Source: Streptomyces sioyaensis (lineage in GTDB: Bacteria; Actinomycetota; Actinomycetes; Streptomycetales; Streptomycetaceae). Taken from it: a stretch of DNA of 64,000 bases. The number at the start of each line of letters is the position of its first letter. The first letter of the stretch is position 1. Of the stretch, positions 16,370-24,672 are shown one piece after another. The notes beneath the pieces were generated by a model. That model was not told the DNA's origin. It saw nothing but the letters and a program-made list of their open reading frames with translations, and did no database searches. Position numbers and translations under genes: made by a program. The stretch lies in assembly GCF_004122735.1 (NCBI RefSeq), contig NZ_SDIF01000029.1, positions 1 to 64,000 of the forward strand, written 5' to 3'.

Positions 16370-16921
16370 ATGGAGTTCTTCTGCTACCACCGCGATCGGC
16401 CCGGTTCCGTCGCGCTGCGTCACGAGCTGCTGGAAGAGCACTGGTCCTACATGGACCGGTACGCAGCGGAGATGATCGCCCGCGGGCCCACCCTCGCCGG
16501 CGACGGCGACACGCCCACCGGCAGCGTGCACGTCGTCGACCTGCCGGACCCCGCCGCCGCCCGCGCATTCGCCTTCGACGAGCCCGGTTACCAAGCCGGC
16601 GTGTACCGGGACGTGTTGCTGCGGCGGTGGCACAACACCCTGGGGCGCACCATGTGGGATTTCCCCGGCGGCCGGACCGGCGGCAACCGGTACCTGGTGC
16701 TCGGCCTCGGCACGGGGCCGGCCGCCGACCTCGCCGTGCCGCCCGATCAGGACGAGCTCATCGCGTACGGGCCGCTGCTGTCCGACGACGGCACCGACTG
16801 GCTGGGCACGGCGGCGCTGGTCCGGGCGCCGGACGCGGACGCGGCACGCGCCGTCCTGACCCCGGAGCGGTACGCCGACATCGAGGTCCACCACTGGCAG
16901 TTCGGCGGGCGGCCGTCATGA
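16370..16921 (+). CDS. YciI-related (YCII domain) protein
   Basis: A 183-residue protein with two YCII-like ferredoxin-fold halves. The first half (MEFFCYHRDRPGS, HWSYMDRYAAEMIARGPTLAGDG) carries the His and Asp typical of YciI. The second (LIAYGPLLSDDGTDWLGTAALVRAPDADAARAVL) repeats the pattern. ATG 16370 is chosen because the family begins at this Met, although GTG codons lie just upstream. Biochemical role unknown. Confidence 0.75.
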   Translation: MEFFCYHRDRPGSVALRHELLEEHWSYMDRYAAEMIARGPTLAGDGDTPTGSVHVVDLPDPAAARAFAFDEPGYQAGVYRDVLLRRWHNTLGRTMWDFPGGRTGGNRYLVLGLGTGPAADLAVPPDQDELIAYGPLLSDDGTDWLGTAALVRAPDADAARAVLTPERYADIEVHHWQFGGRPS

Positions 16922-16989
16922 ACCGTGGCGTGGCGCTCGGCCCCTGCCGCCGACGGTGCGGACAGGAGCCGAGTGCCACGCCAAGACGG

Positions 16990-17406
16990 TCAGCGCACGG
17001 TGACGTTGAAGACGCCGGAGGCGGTCTTTCCGTTGACGATGCGCAGGTCGTTCTTGCCCTTCAGGCCGAGCTTGACGCCCAGCGAGTAGGTGCCCTTGTG
17101 CGTGACGGGCGCGGAGGCCGGCAGGGAGACCCACTTGCCGTGCTGCTTCTGCTGCAGGGTGACCTTGCTGCCCGCCTTGATGCCGGTCGTCGTGCCGGTG
17201 ACACGGAACAGCGTCCATGCCTTGACCGAGGTCACCGACGGCTTCGCGGTGATGCCGGCCTTGGTGACGGGAGCCTTCTGCGTGACGGAAGTGGTGGACG
17301 CCGCCGGGGTGGCGGCTATCGCGGCGGTGCCCGCCAGGGCAACGGATGCCGCGCTGAGGGCGCCGACGGCAGCGATACGCAGGGAGTGCCGCTTGGTGAC
17401 GATCAT
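16990..17406 (-). CDS. Secreted protein with Ig-like fold
   Basis: A 138-residue exported protein. The signal peptide has a basic start (MIVTKRHSLR), a hydrophobic core and an Ala-x-Ala cleavage region near residue 31. The mature part is Thr/Val/Lys-rich beta sandwich-like sequence (GIKAGSKVTLQQKQHGKWVSLPASAPV, then SLGVKLGLKGKNDLRI), similar to extracellular Ig-like domains of actinobacteria. ATG follows AAAGGGA. It is single-transcribed with its own promoter region. Function unknown. Confidence 0.75.
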   Translation of the reverse strand: MIVTKRHSLRIAAVGALSAASVALAGTAAIAATPAASTTSVTQKAPVTKAGITAKPSVTSVKAWTLFRVTGTTTGIKAGSKVTLQQKQHGKWVSLPASAPVTHKGTYSLGVKLGLKGKNDLRIVNGKTASGVFNVTVR

Positions 17407-17523
17407 GGATGTCCCTTTCGGTAACGATGGTGGGTGTTCACGCTCAAAAGCTCATATCTGCACATTCGCGTGACTCTCGACCGAATAGATGCACCCTCAG
17501 CCGCGTGCGTTGTGGCCCCGGCG

Positions 17524-17706
17524 TCACTGTCTTGTAACAGGCGCGAGGGAGGCCCGGAGCATCGTGGCGCGCAGCGAGCAGAGCGCCGCGGCGACCAGCG
17601 TGGCGGCGGCGAGGAACGGGGCGGCGGTGTATCGGGGCGGCGTCCCGAAGTCGAATGCGAGACCGCCGACGATCAGGAGGACGGGCAGCCAGCGGGACAC
17701 CTTCAC
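17524..17706 (-). pseudogene. Truncated RsbU/PP2C phosphatase membrane N-terminus
   Basis: A 60-codon frame encodes two hydrophobic segments: RWLPVLLIVGGLAFDFGTPP and TAAPFLAAATLVAAALCSLR. This pattern (membrane segment, F-D-x-x-TPP, then AAPLVAAP-like segment) is the usual start of Streptomyces integral-membrane SpoIIE/PP2C phosphatases. The frame ends at a stop right after the second segment, and the rest of the phosphatase is missing. It lies downstream of and co-directional with the acyl-CoA synthetase. It is either a remnant or a domesticated micro-membrane protein. Confidence 0.55.
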
Positions 17707-17747
17707 CAGTGGTTCGCCCCGGTGCCCGCCGCCCTACGGGCGCACCC

Positions 17748-19289
17748 TCAACTGACCCCTCGGTCCCGCCCGGACCAGTACGGCTGCCGGAGCTTGAACT
17801 TCTGGATCTTGCCGGTGGCGGTACGGGGAATGCTGTCCCGGAACTCCACCGAGGTCGGGGCCTTGTAGCCGGCCATCCGCTGCTTGCAGTGGGCGATGAT
17901 GTCGGCCTCCTGCGCGGTCGCGCCCTCGGCGAGGACCACCAGGGCCTTGATCGTCTCGCCCCACTTCTCGTGCGGTACGCCGATGACGGCGACCTCGGCG
18001 ACGGCCGGGTGGCGGAAGATCGTGTCCTCCACCTCGATCGACGACACGTTCTCGCCGCCCGTGATGATCACGTCCTTCTTCCGGTCGGAGATCGTGAGGT
18101 GACCGTCGGTCTCGTCGAGGGTGCCGCCGTCGCCGGTGTGGAACCAGCCGTCCTCCAGCACGTCCGCCGTCTCCTCCGGCTTGTCCCAGTACCCGCCCAG
18201 CACCGTGTTCGACCGGGCCAGGACCTCACCGGACTCCGAGACCTTCAGCCTGACGCCGAGGGCGGGCAGGCCCGCGCGGCCGAGTTTGCGGGCGCGTTCC
18301 TCGGCGGGGAGGTCCAGGTCGGCGGGCCGGGTGCGGTTGAAGGTGAGCACCGGCGAGGTCTCGGTCAGGCCGTAGAGCTGGATGAACTCCCAGCCCAGTT
18401 CCTCCTCCACGCGCTGGATCGTCCTGGTCGGCGGCGGGGCGCCCGCGCAGACGATCCGCACCCGGTCACGGCCCGGGATCGCGCCCTCCCAGGTCGCCGC
18501 CGCGTCCAGCACCAGGTTCCAGACGGCCGGGGCACCGCACATGAGCGTGACCCCGTGCTCCGCCACCCGCCGCAGGATCTCCGCACCCTCGACCTTGCGC
18601 AGCACCACCTGCTTCGCGCCCAGACCCGCCATCACGTACGGCATTCCCCAGCCGTTGCAGTGGAACATCGGCAGCGTGTGCAGATAGACGTCGCGCTCCC
18701 AGGCCCGTGTGTGCAGGCCGAAGGTGAGGCCGTTGACCCAGATGTTGCGGTGGGTCAGCTGCACGCCCTTGGGCCGCGCGGTGGTGCCCGAGGTGTAGTT
18801 GATGGTCGCGGTGGCGTCCTCGTCCGGGTGCGCCCAGGGACGCGGCTCGACGCCGAAGCGCATCAGTCGGGTCTCGGTCTGCTCGCCGAGGACGAAGCGG
18901 TGGCGCGCCGTGACGCCGGAGAGCGCGTCGTCCAGCTCCGGATCGACGAGCAGGACCGAGGACCCGCTCTGCTGCACCACGTAATCGACCTCGTCGGGCT
19001 TGAGGCGGAAGTTCACCGGCACGCAGATCCGGCCGCTCATCGGCACCGCGAACAGCAGCTCCAGCAGGCGCGCGGAGTTGTGGGCGGCCACCGCCACCCG
19101 TTCGCCCTCCCCCACTCCGAGCGCGTCCAGGCCCGCCTGCCAGGCACGGACGCGTTCGGCGAACCGCCCGTACGTCGATGCGGGCACGGGCGGGGCGGGT
19201 TGCTGCGGTTCGTCGATCACTCCGGGGCTGTCGCGGAACCCCAGCTCGGCCCGGTCGAGGAAGTCCGCGATCGTCATCGGTGTCCGCAT
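17748..19289 (-). CDS. Acyl-CoA synthetase (AMP-forming), long-chain/medium-chain type
   Basis: A 513-residue ANL-superfamily ligase with the phosphate-binding motif YTSGTTARPKGVQLTH (about residue 170), LYGLTETSPVLTFN, HTGDGGTLDETDGHLTISDRK, KDVIITGGENVSSIEVED, and catalytic Lys in PRTATGKIQKFKLR. It differs enough from the ligase at 12939 to be a separate lineage, closer to medium-chain/long-chain acyl-CoA ligases. ATG 19289 follows AGGAGAG. It has no obvious beta-oxidation neighbours, so the acid substrate is unknown. Confidence 0.92.
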   Translation of the reverse strand: MRTPMTIADFLDRAELGFRDSPGVIDEPQQPAPPVPASTYGRFAERVRAWQAGLDALGVGEGERVAVAAHNSARLLELLFAVPMSGRICVPVNFRLKPDEVDYVVQQSGSSVLLVDPELDDALSGVTARHRFVLGEQTETRLMRFGVEPRPWAHPDEDATATINYTSGTTARPKGVQLTHRNIWVNGLTFGLHTRAWERDVYLHTLPMFHCNGWGMPYVMAGLGAKQVVLRKVEGAEILRRVAEHGVTLMCGAPAVWNLVLDAAATWEGAIPGRDRVRIVCAGAPPPTRTIQRVEEELGWEFIQLYGLTETSPVLTFNRTRPADLDLPAEERARKLGRAGLPALGVRLKVSESGEVLARSNTVLGGYWDKPEETADVLEDGWFHTGDGGTLDETDGHLTISDRKKDVIITGGENVSSIEVEDTIFRHPAVAEVAVIGVPHEKWGETIKALVVLAEGATAQEADIIAHCKQRMAGYKAPTSVEFRDSIPRTATGKIQKFKLRQPYWSGRDRGVS

Positions 19290-19513
19290 GCTCTCTCCTG
19301 CGTTCGGCTGACCTGAACCACATGTCTGCTGACTGGAAGGAGTGTGGCAGTTGCCGGGGCGAGGACGGCTGAAGCAGCAACTTTTCGTCATGGGAGGGCA
19401 AGCGGCCGGCCGCGGGGGAAGGGGAAGACGCCCCGGCCTGGCCCGGCGAGCGTGTGCGCTGCCGTAGGACGCCGGGCCGGCCCTCCCCCGTGCGGGCCGG
19501 CCCCGTCCGCCGG

Positions 19514-19696
19514 CTACTTGTCGGCGGTCAGGGTGCCCGCCGTACCCCAGCTGTCGGTGGGCACCTCCTGGATCCAGACCTGGACGGTGTCGGCGGGGAT
19601 CTTGTACGCGTCGACGAAGGCGTCGGTGATCTGCTTGACCAGCTCCCGCTTCAGCTCGACGCTGCGCGGACCCTGCTGGACGGTGACGATCGGCAT
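19514..19696 (-). CDS. 4-oxalocrotonate tautomerase family protein
   Basis: A 60-residue tautomerase. The residue after the start Met is Pro (MPIVTVQQGPRSV), the catalytic N-terminal base of this family. RELVKQITDAFVDAYKI is the central helix, with VWIQEVPTDSWGTAG at the end. ATG 19696 is 8 bases after AAGGGAG. Members isomerise enols and are small hexamers. A broken LysR gene lies just upstream on the same strand and may once have been its regulator. Confidence 0.88.
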   Translation of the reverse strand: MPIVTVQQGPRSVELKRELVKQITDAFVDAYKIPADTVQVWIQEVPTDSWGTAGTLTADK

Positions 19697-19864
19697 GAGA
19701 GAACTCCCTTGTCGGAGGCGGCCGTCCGGGAAACCCGGCACAGGTTCCGTGCCCGGCTCTCCCGGCTCCGCCCCGGTTTCCCCGGGCTCCTGGTGGTGCC
19801 CGGCGTGCCCTCAGTCCATCGCGGACGGCCGTCGCGACCAAGAAGCAGAACGCGCACCCAGCGA

Positions 19865-20355
19865 TCACCGATCGAGATCGGACCCCGCGCCGTCGTCCCG
19901 CACCGCGCAGGCCCGCAGCAGCAGATCCAGGCCGGCGGGCGGGTCGTTACGGCGCACCGCGAGAAGGGTGGTGAGCTCCAGGCCGGGGTCGCGGAACGGC
20001 AGGAAGGCGGCCCGGGGGACGCTCAGCCGGCGGGCGTGCGCGGCGTAGACGACGGTCCACAGGCCGTCGTCCGCCGGGCCGCAGGCCCCGATGGCGGTCA
20101 GGGTGTCGTCCAGCGAGCCGAAGGAGGGCCCCGGGACGGGGCCGAAGCCGGCCTCCTGACAGGCGTGCACGACCAGGTCGACCAGCGCCCGGTTGGTGCG
20201 CCGTGCGGTCAACACCAGTGGGACGGGACCAAGTTGGGCGAGCCGGACGGGGCCGGGGCGGCGGCCCGGGCGCGCTTCTCGGCGGCGAGCAGCGCCCGCG
20301 CCTCGGGAAGGAACCGCTCGCCGGCGGCCGTCAGCCGCACCTGCCGAAGCTCCAC
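19865..20355 (-). pseudogene. LysR-family regulator, decayed
   Basis: Two pieces of a LysR protein are found in different frames. From 20355 downward one frame reads VELRQVRLTAAGERFLPEAR, then ALLAAEKRARAAA, the end of a LysR winged helix plus its linker helix, and hits a stop at 20209. Another frame then reads PLVLTARRTNRALVDLVVHA and WTVVYAAHARRLSVPRAAF to 19865, the C-terminal part of the effector domain. The first 50 or so residues of the HTH and about 80 residues of the effector domain are missing. No functional product is expected. Confidence 0.75.
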
Positions 20356-20454
20356 CGCTCCCCCGTCCCCGGCCCGGTTCCGGCCTGTCGGGGGCCGTTC
20401 CCCGGCCGGTCAATTCCCTTGCCGCGCCGTCCGCGGCCGCGACATCATCCCCCC

Positions 20455-21054
20455 ATGATCGACGCCACCGCACTCTCCGGGAAGCCCGTACTGACCGGCG
20501 CCCGGATCCGTCTCGTACCGCTGTCGGCGCGGCATGCGGACGCCTTTTACGCCGCCTGTCATGACCCGGAGACGCGCCGGCTGACCGGTACCCACCACGA
20601 CTTCACGCGGCAGGAGATCGAGGACTGGTGCGCCGGATGCGCCGACCGCCCGGACCGGCTCGACCTCGCCGTCGAGGACCGGGAGAGCGGTGCGTTCCTG
20701 GGCGAACTCGCGCTGAGCCAGATCGACCGGGACAACGCCCACGGGGTGTTCCGGATCGCCCTCGTCCCACACGCCACCGACCGCGGCATCGGCAGCGAGG
20801 CGATACGGCTGCTGCTCGCCCACGCCTTCGACCGGGTGGGCCTGCACCGCGTCCAGCTGGAGGTCTTCGACTACAACCCGCGCGCCCGGCGGGCCTACGA
20901 GAAGTGCGGCTTCGAGGTGGAGGGCCGGCTGCGCGAGGCCCTCCACTGGGACGGCGAGTGGCACGACGTGCTGGTGATGGCGGCGCTGCGGACGCGGCGG
21001 GGGACGGGCACACCCACAGAAGAACCGGCCCAGGGCACCATCATTTCTGCCTGA
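20455..21054 (+). CDS. GNAT family N-acetyltransferase (RimJ/RimL-like)
   Basis: A 199-residue GNAT enzyme. LTGARIRLVPLSARHADAFY is the N-terminal strand-helix, FRIALVPHATDRGIGSEAIRLLLAHAF carries the acetyl-CoA pyrophosphate loop (R-G-I-G-S), and HRVQLEVFDYNPRARRAYEKCGF is the C-terminal signature. It is most similar to protein N-terminal or small-molecule acetyltransferases of the Acetyltransf_3 group. Substrate unknown. The last 20 residues are low-complexity. Confidence 0.9.
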   Translation: MIDATALSGKPVLTGARIRLVPLSARHADAFYAACHDPETRRLTGTHHDFTRQEIEDWCAGCADRPDRLDLAVEDRESGAFLGELALSQIDRDNAHGVFRIALVPHATDRGIGSEAIRLLLAHAFDRVGLHRVQLEVFDYNPRARRAYEKCGFEVEGRLREALHWDGEWHDVLVMAALRTRRGTGTPTEEPAQGTIISA

Positions 21055-21289
21055 AGCAACTGAAGGCGATTCACATCGGTCCCGGGGTCAGGGTCAGGAC
21101 GGGCTTTGCTCGTCGGAATGCGTCTTGGTCCGGCGTGCTGGGTCCGACGTGAGTATGAGGCGGTTGCTGGACCCTCAGACGGATTCACGCTACGACGCCA
21201 TGCCTCCAGGGTTCTGATCCGTTGGGTGTCGAGTACCGGCATGAGCCTCGCTCAAGGCGCAAGGTGCTGGTTTCCGTGGGGTATTCGAC

Positions 21290-21470
21290 TGGCTCGGCGC
21301 CATGACGTGGTTCCCCGTCCATGACCATCCCAAGGACAAAGCCTCCTACGACTTCACCCTCACCGTTCCCCAGGGAAGTACCGCGGTGGCCAACGGTACT
21401 TACGGTGGGCAGAAGACGGCTCACGGGCGCACACCTTCCGCTGGAAGCAGCGAGAGTGTCGCGACGCCAC
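21290..21470 (+). pseudogene. M1 family aminopeptidase, short frameshifted remnant
   Basis: From 21302 the frame reads TWFPVHDHPKDKASYDFTLT and VPQGSTAVANG, the conserved beta-domain stretch just before the catalytic domain of actinobacterial M1 metallopeptidases. After about 45 codons the frame slips, and HTFRWKQRE continues the family sequence in another frame. No start, no HExxH zinc motif and no C-terminus are present. It abuts the 3' end of the AsnC gene, so it marks a breakpoint of the neighbouring acquired segment. Confidence 0.75.
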
Positions 21471-21483
21471 GGGCCTGCTTACG

Positions 21484-22527
21484 TCACGCTTGAGTGGCGG
21501 GCCCGATGAGGCGATCGCCGGACAGTAGCGTGCCTGCTTGCTTGACGTGCCGTAGGACAGGTGACACTTCCATACTTTGCAGACCAGGCAGAGCCCCGAT
21601 GCGATCCGACGTGAATTCGAAGAGTTCGTCGAGGTCTCGGCAGTGGGCAACGGCATGGACGTTGTAGGGGCCGGAGATGGCCGCCGCGAAAGCGATCTCG
21701 GGTTCTCGTGCCAGCGAGCGTCCGACATTCTTCACCTCTGACGGATGCACTCGCAACCACAGGTTGGCCCGCGCGTGATAGCCCAAAGCTGCTGGGGCGA
21801 TCTCGACGTCGATGTGGACGACGCGTTCCTCAAGCAGGACGCGCAGGCGGCGGGATACGCGGCCTGGTGTGGAGTCCGCCGCTGCGGCGAGAGTGACGAG
21901 ACTGGCCCGACCGTCTGCAACGAGCGCGTCAAGAATCTTCTCGTCTTCGGCGGTGAGGTGTACGGGGTCGTGAGTGACCACCGGAGACTCCGTGAACGGG
22001 GGGCCGTCGCTCCCGAGCATGGCTTCCTGCTTCGGGGACAGCGCGCCGTGGAGTGCCGCCCAGTAGTGACCGCGGCCTCCCATGAACTGGCGGAGCATGG
22101 CGAAGGCACTGATGTCGAGCACCGCCGCGGTGCGCGGAAGTCGTTGGCCGAGCAGTTCTTCGCGCTGCGCTTGATCCCGTGACTGAGTCGCGCACGTGAC
22201 TTCGGAGCCCGCTGCGCCAAGAGCTACCCAATTGACATCGTCCCGCTTGGCGAGTGCGCCCGCGATCGCCCCGACGCTGCCGGGCCGGCAGCGTAGTCGT
22301 ACCAGCCATCTGCTTTGCCCCAACGTTCCCGGGTTGACCACGCCGATGACGCGGATGACCCCGTCCGCGTGCAGGCGCCGATATCGGCGGTTGATGGTGC
22401 CTTCGGTGAGGCCTAGCGCGGCTGCTATCGAGGCGAAGGAGGCTCTCGGGGCAACCTGCAGCGCACGAATGATTCGCACATCATCGGGCTGGATTGCGAG
22501 GGATTCATACATGGATGCACCTGCCAT
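21484..22527 (-). CDS. Lrp/AsnC family regulator with two HTH-ligand modules
   Basis: A 347-residue protein with two tandem AsnC modules. The first HTH is DVRIIRALQVAPRASFASIA, then ALGLTEGTINRRYRRL; the second, from about residue 190, is DEKILDALVADGRASLVTLA, then DSTPGRVSRRLRVLLE. Each is followed by a RAM-type ligand domain. Classic Lrp proteins are half this length; double-length forms are common in Streptomyces. It is divergent from the SDR-amidohydrolase pair and is the probable regulator of that pair. ATG 22527 follows GTAGGATT. Codon use appears less GC-biased than in flanking genes. Confidence 0.88.
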   Translation of the reverse strand: MAGASMYESLAIQPDDVRIIRALQVAPRASFASIAAALGLTEGTINRRYRRLHADGVIRVIGVVNPGTLGQSRWLVRLRCRPGSVGAIAGALAKRDDVNWVALGAAGSEVTCATQSRDQAQREELLGQRLPRTAAVLDISAFAMLRQFMGGRGHYWAALHGALSPKQEAMLGSDGPPFTESPVVTHDPVHLTAEDEKILDALVADGRASLVTLAAAADSTPGRVSRRLRVLLEERVVHIDVEIAPAALGYHARANLWLRVHPSEVKNVGRSLAREPEIAFAAAISGPYNVHAVAHCRDLDELFEFTSDRIGALPGLQSMEVSPVLRHVKQAGTLLSGDRLIGPATQA

Positions 22528-22693
22528 AGCAGGAATCCTACAAATCGATCTGCCGGGATCTCACTTGCGGCCGCACGGCAAGCAGACTTGTTCCGTACCG
22601 ATGAAGAGCCACAGCAGTGCGTATTCCGGTGTCGCCCCAAGGCGGTCTCGGTCGAGGACGCACGAAGTGAGCTTGCGACGTAAAGGAACGGAG

Positions 22694-22717
22694 ATGACGC
22701 TCCATGTCATCGACTGA
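22694..22717 (+). other. Possible 7-codon upstream ORF
   Basis: ATG at 22694 lies 7 bases after AAGGA and encodes MTLHVID before a stop at 22715. It overlaps one candidate start of the SDR gene (22704) out of frame and ends 13 bases before the other (22731). It could be a coupling leader. Confidence 0.3.
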
Positions 22718-22730
22718 CACAGGGCAGCAC

Positions 22731-23420
22731 ATGTCGACCGCCCTCATCGTCGGGGCCTCGCGCGGCCTCGGCCACGCGATGGCGGCTGAATTCCTCGGCC
22801 GAGGATGGAACGTCATCGGCACGGTCCGCGACACCTCTGCGCAAACGCCCCTGCACGATCTCGCCGACCGGGCCGAGGGGCGCGTCACCATCGAGCATCT
22901 CGACATCAACGAGCCCGACCACCTTGCGCCCCTGCACGAGCGTCTTGCGGAACGCCAGCTCGATCTGCTCTTCGTCAACGCCGGCACCACGAATAATGAG
23001 CAGACACCCATCGGCAAGGTGGCGACAGACGATTTCGTCGAGGTGATGGTCACCAACGCTCTCGGCCCCATACGCGTCATCGAGACGCTCGAAGACCTGG
23101 TGTCCCACACCGGCCTCATCGGAGCGATGTCGTCCGGGCAGGGCAGCATCACGAACAACACGACCGCAGGCCGTGAGGTCTACCGGGGAAGCAAAGCGGC
23201 CTTGAACATGTTTATGCGCAGCTTCGCGATCCGGCAGGCGGGGACACAGCGCGGCTTCGCCCTCCTGGCACCGGGCTGGATCCGCACCGCGCTCGGGGGG
23301 CCCGACGCGCCGTTCACCGTCGAAGAGAGCGCCCCGCTTCTGGTGGACGTCCTGCTGTCCAAACTGGGCACTCCTGGCCTGGCGTATCTGGACCGCTCGG
23401 GCCGGACAGTGCCCTGGTAA
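22731..23420 (+). CDS. Short-chain dehydrogenase/reductase
   Basis: A 229-residue classical SDR. The cofactor motif is GASRGLGHAMAAEF (residues about 8-21), NAG is present in LLFVNAGTTNNE, and the catalytic YxxxK is Y-R-G-S-K with the upstream Ser in GAMSSGQGS. ATG 22731 has AGGG at 6 bases and matches the family start; ATG 22704 is possible. It is followed 130 bases later by an amidohydrolase, probably one operon under the divergent AsnC-type regulator. The substrate is unknown; the partner suggests an aromatic or cyclic acid. Confidence 0.88.
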   Translation: MSTALIVGASRGLGHAMAAEFLGRGWNVIGTVRDTSAQTPLHDLADRAEGRVTIEHLDINEPDHLAPLHERLAERQLDLLFVNAGTTNNEQTPIGKVATDDFVEVMVTNALGPIRVIETLEDLVSHTGLIGAMSSGQGSITNNTTAGREVYRGSKAALNMFMRSFAIRQAGTQRGFALLAPGWIRTALGGPDAPFTVEESAPLLVDVLLSKLGTPGLAYLDRSGRTVPW

Positions 23421-23550
23421 GCCCCACCGAGCGACCCTTGCGGGTGGCCTGACGACCAGCAGGCACCGCAAGCGGTCTCCTCACACGGAACGCCCCATCA
23501 CCCGCGCCTGACGTGGCCAACACGCAGGCGAATGCAAAGGATTGACGGCT

Positions 23551-24525
23551 GTGCCGCTCATCGCCATCGAAGAACACTGGATCATGCCGGACGTGACGTC
23601 CGGCCTCCGAGCTGTGTTGCAGCCTGACGAAAGCCTTGCCTTCAACGAGATGGGCGACAACCAGGAACGTCTGGAGGACCTCGGGGCCGGCCGCATCGCG
23701 GCCATGGATGCTCAGGGAATCGACGTGTCCGTCCTCGCCCTGACACCGCCGGGAGTCCAGCCGCTGCCGCCCAGGGAGGCACTGGCTCTGAGCCGCGCCG
23801 CGAACGATATGGCTGCAGCGGCCGTCGCCCGGCACCCGACCCGCTTTCGATCGCTGTCCACTCTCCCCATGTCGTCACCGAAGGACGTCGGGGGCGAGCT
23901 GGAAAGAGCTGCGGGCATGGGGCACGTAGGCACCATGGTCTATGGCCGATCGGGCGACCTGTTCCTCGACGACCCCGCCTATGACGACTTCTTCTGCGCC
24001 GCATCAGAACTCGGCCAGCCCGTGTTCATCCATCCGCAGCTGCCCTCGACCGCAGTCCGAGACGCCTCATTTCGCGGATTCGACCGCATGACCGACCTCG
24101 CCCTCGCCACTTTCGGGTGGGGGTGGCACCTGGACGCCGCAATTGCGGTACTCCGGCTGATGCTACGAGGAACGTTCGACCGTCATCCCGACCTTCAAGT
24201 TGTGCTCGGCCACTGGGGAGAGATGCTGCTCTTCTGGCTCGACCGAGCTGACAGCCTTTCCCGTATCGCCGGGTTGGAGCGATCCATATCGGACTACGTC
24301 CGGTCGAACTCATATATCACTACCTCCGGCATGCTCAATCCGGCGTTCCTGCAGCACGCCCTGTCCGTCACCTCCGTCGACCGGTTGATCTTCTCGACCG
24401 ACTACCCGTTCCAACAGCCAACCAGAGAAGAAATCGATGCCTTCCTGAAGCACTTCTCGTCAGACGCGGAACGCAAGCAGTTCTCGTCGGCCAACGCGGC
24501 ATCCCTGTACGGCATTGCCGTCTAG
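23551..24525 (+). CDS. Amidohydrolase 2 / gamma-resorcylate decarboxylase-like enzyme
   Basis: A 324-residue metal-dependent TIM-barrel protein. It starts with IAIEEHW, the E-x-H variant typical of the ACMSD/gamma-resorcylate decarboxylase group. It has PVFIHPQLP (metal His), VLGHWGEMLLFWLDR, and the catalytic Asp in LIFSTDYPFQQP. These enzymes decarboxylate aromatic or enol acids or hydrolyse lactones. GTG 23551 has AAAGGA 9 bases upstream. It is paired with an SDR and a divergent AsnC regulator in a segment bordered by gene remnants. Confidence 0.85.
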   Translation: MPLIAIEEHWIMPDVTSGLRAVLQPDESLAFNEMGDNQERLEDLGAGRIAAMDAQGIDVSVLALTPPGVQPLPPREALALSRAANDMAAAAVARHPTRFRSLSTLPMSSPKDVGGELERAAGMGHVGTMVYGRSGDLFLDDPAYDDFFCAASELGQPVFIHPQLPSTAVRDASFRGFDRMTDLALATFGWGWHLDAAIAVLRLMLRGTFDRHPDLQVVLGHWGEMLLFWLDRADSLSRIAGLERSISDYVRSNSYITTSGMLNPAFLQHALSVTSVDRLIFSTDYPFQQPTREEIDAFLKHFSSDAERKQFSSANAASLYGIAV

Positions 24526-24672
24526 GCGGTGTTTGAGGTGGTGAGCAAGAGTCGCATGCGGACGACTTCGTTCTCCACCGCTGCGGACGTGCGGTGAGGC
24601 TGGTGGGCCGTGTCCAGTTGAGCGGCCTCTGACATCGGGAACGGGGCGGCCAGGGCCGAGGTGGCGTTCAGC

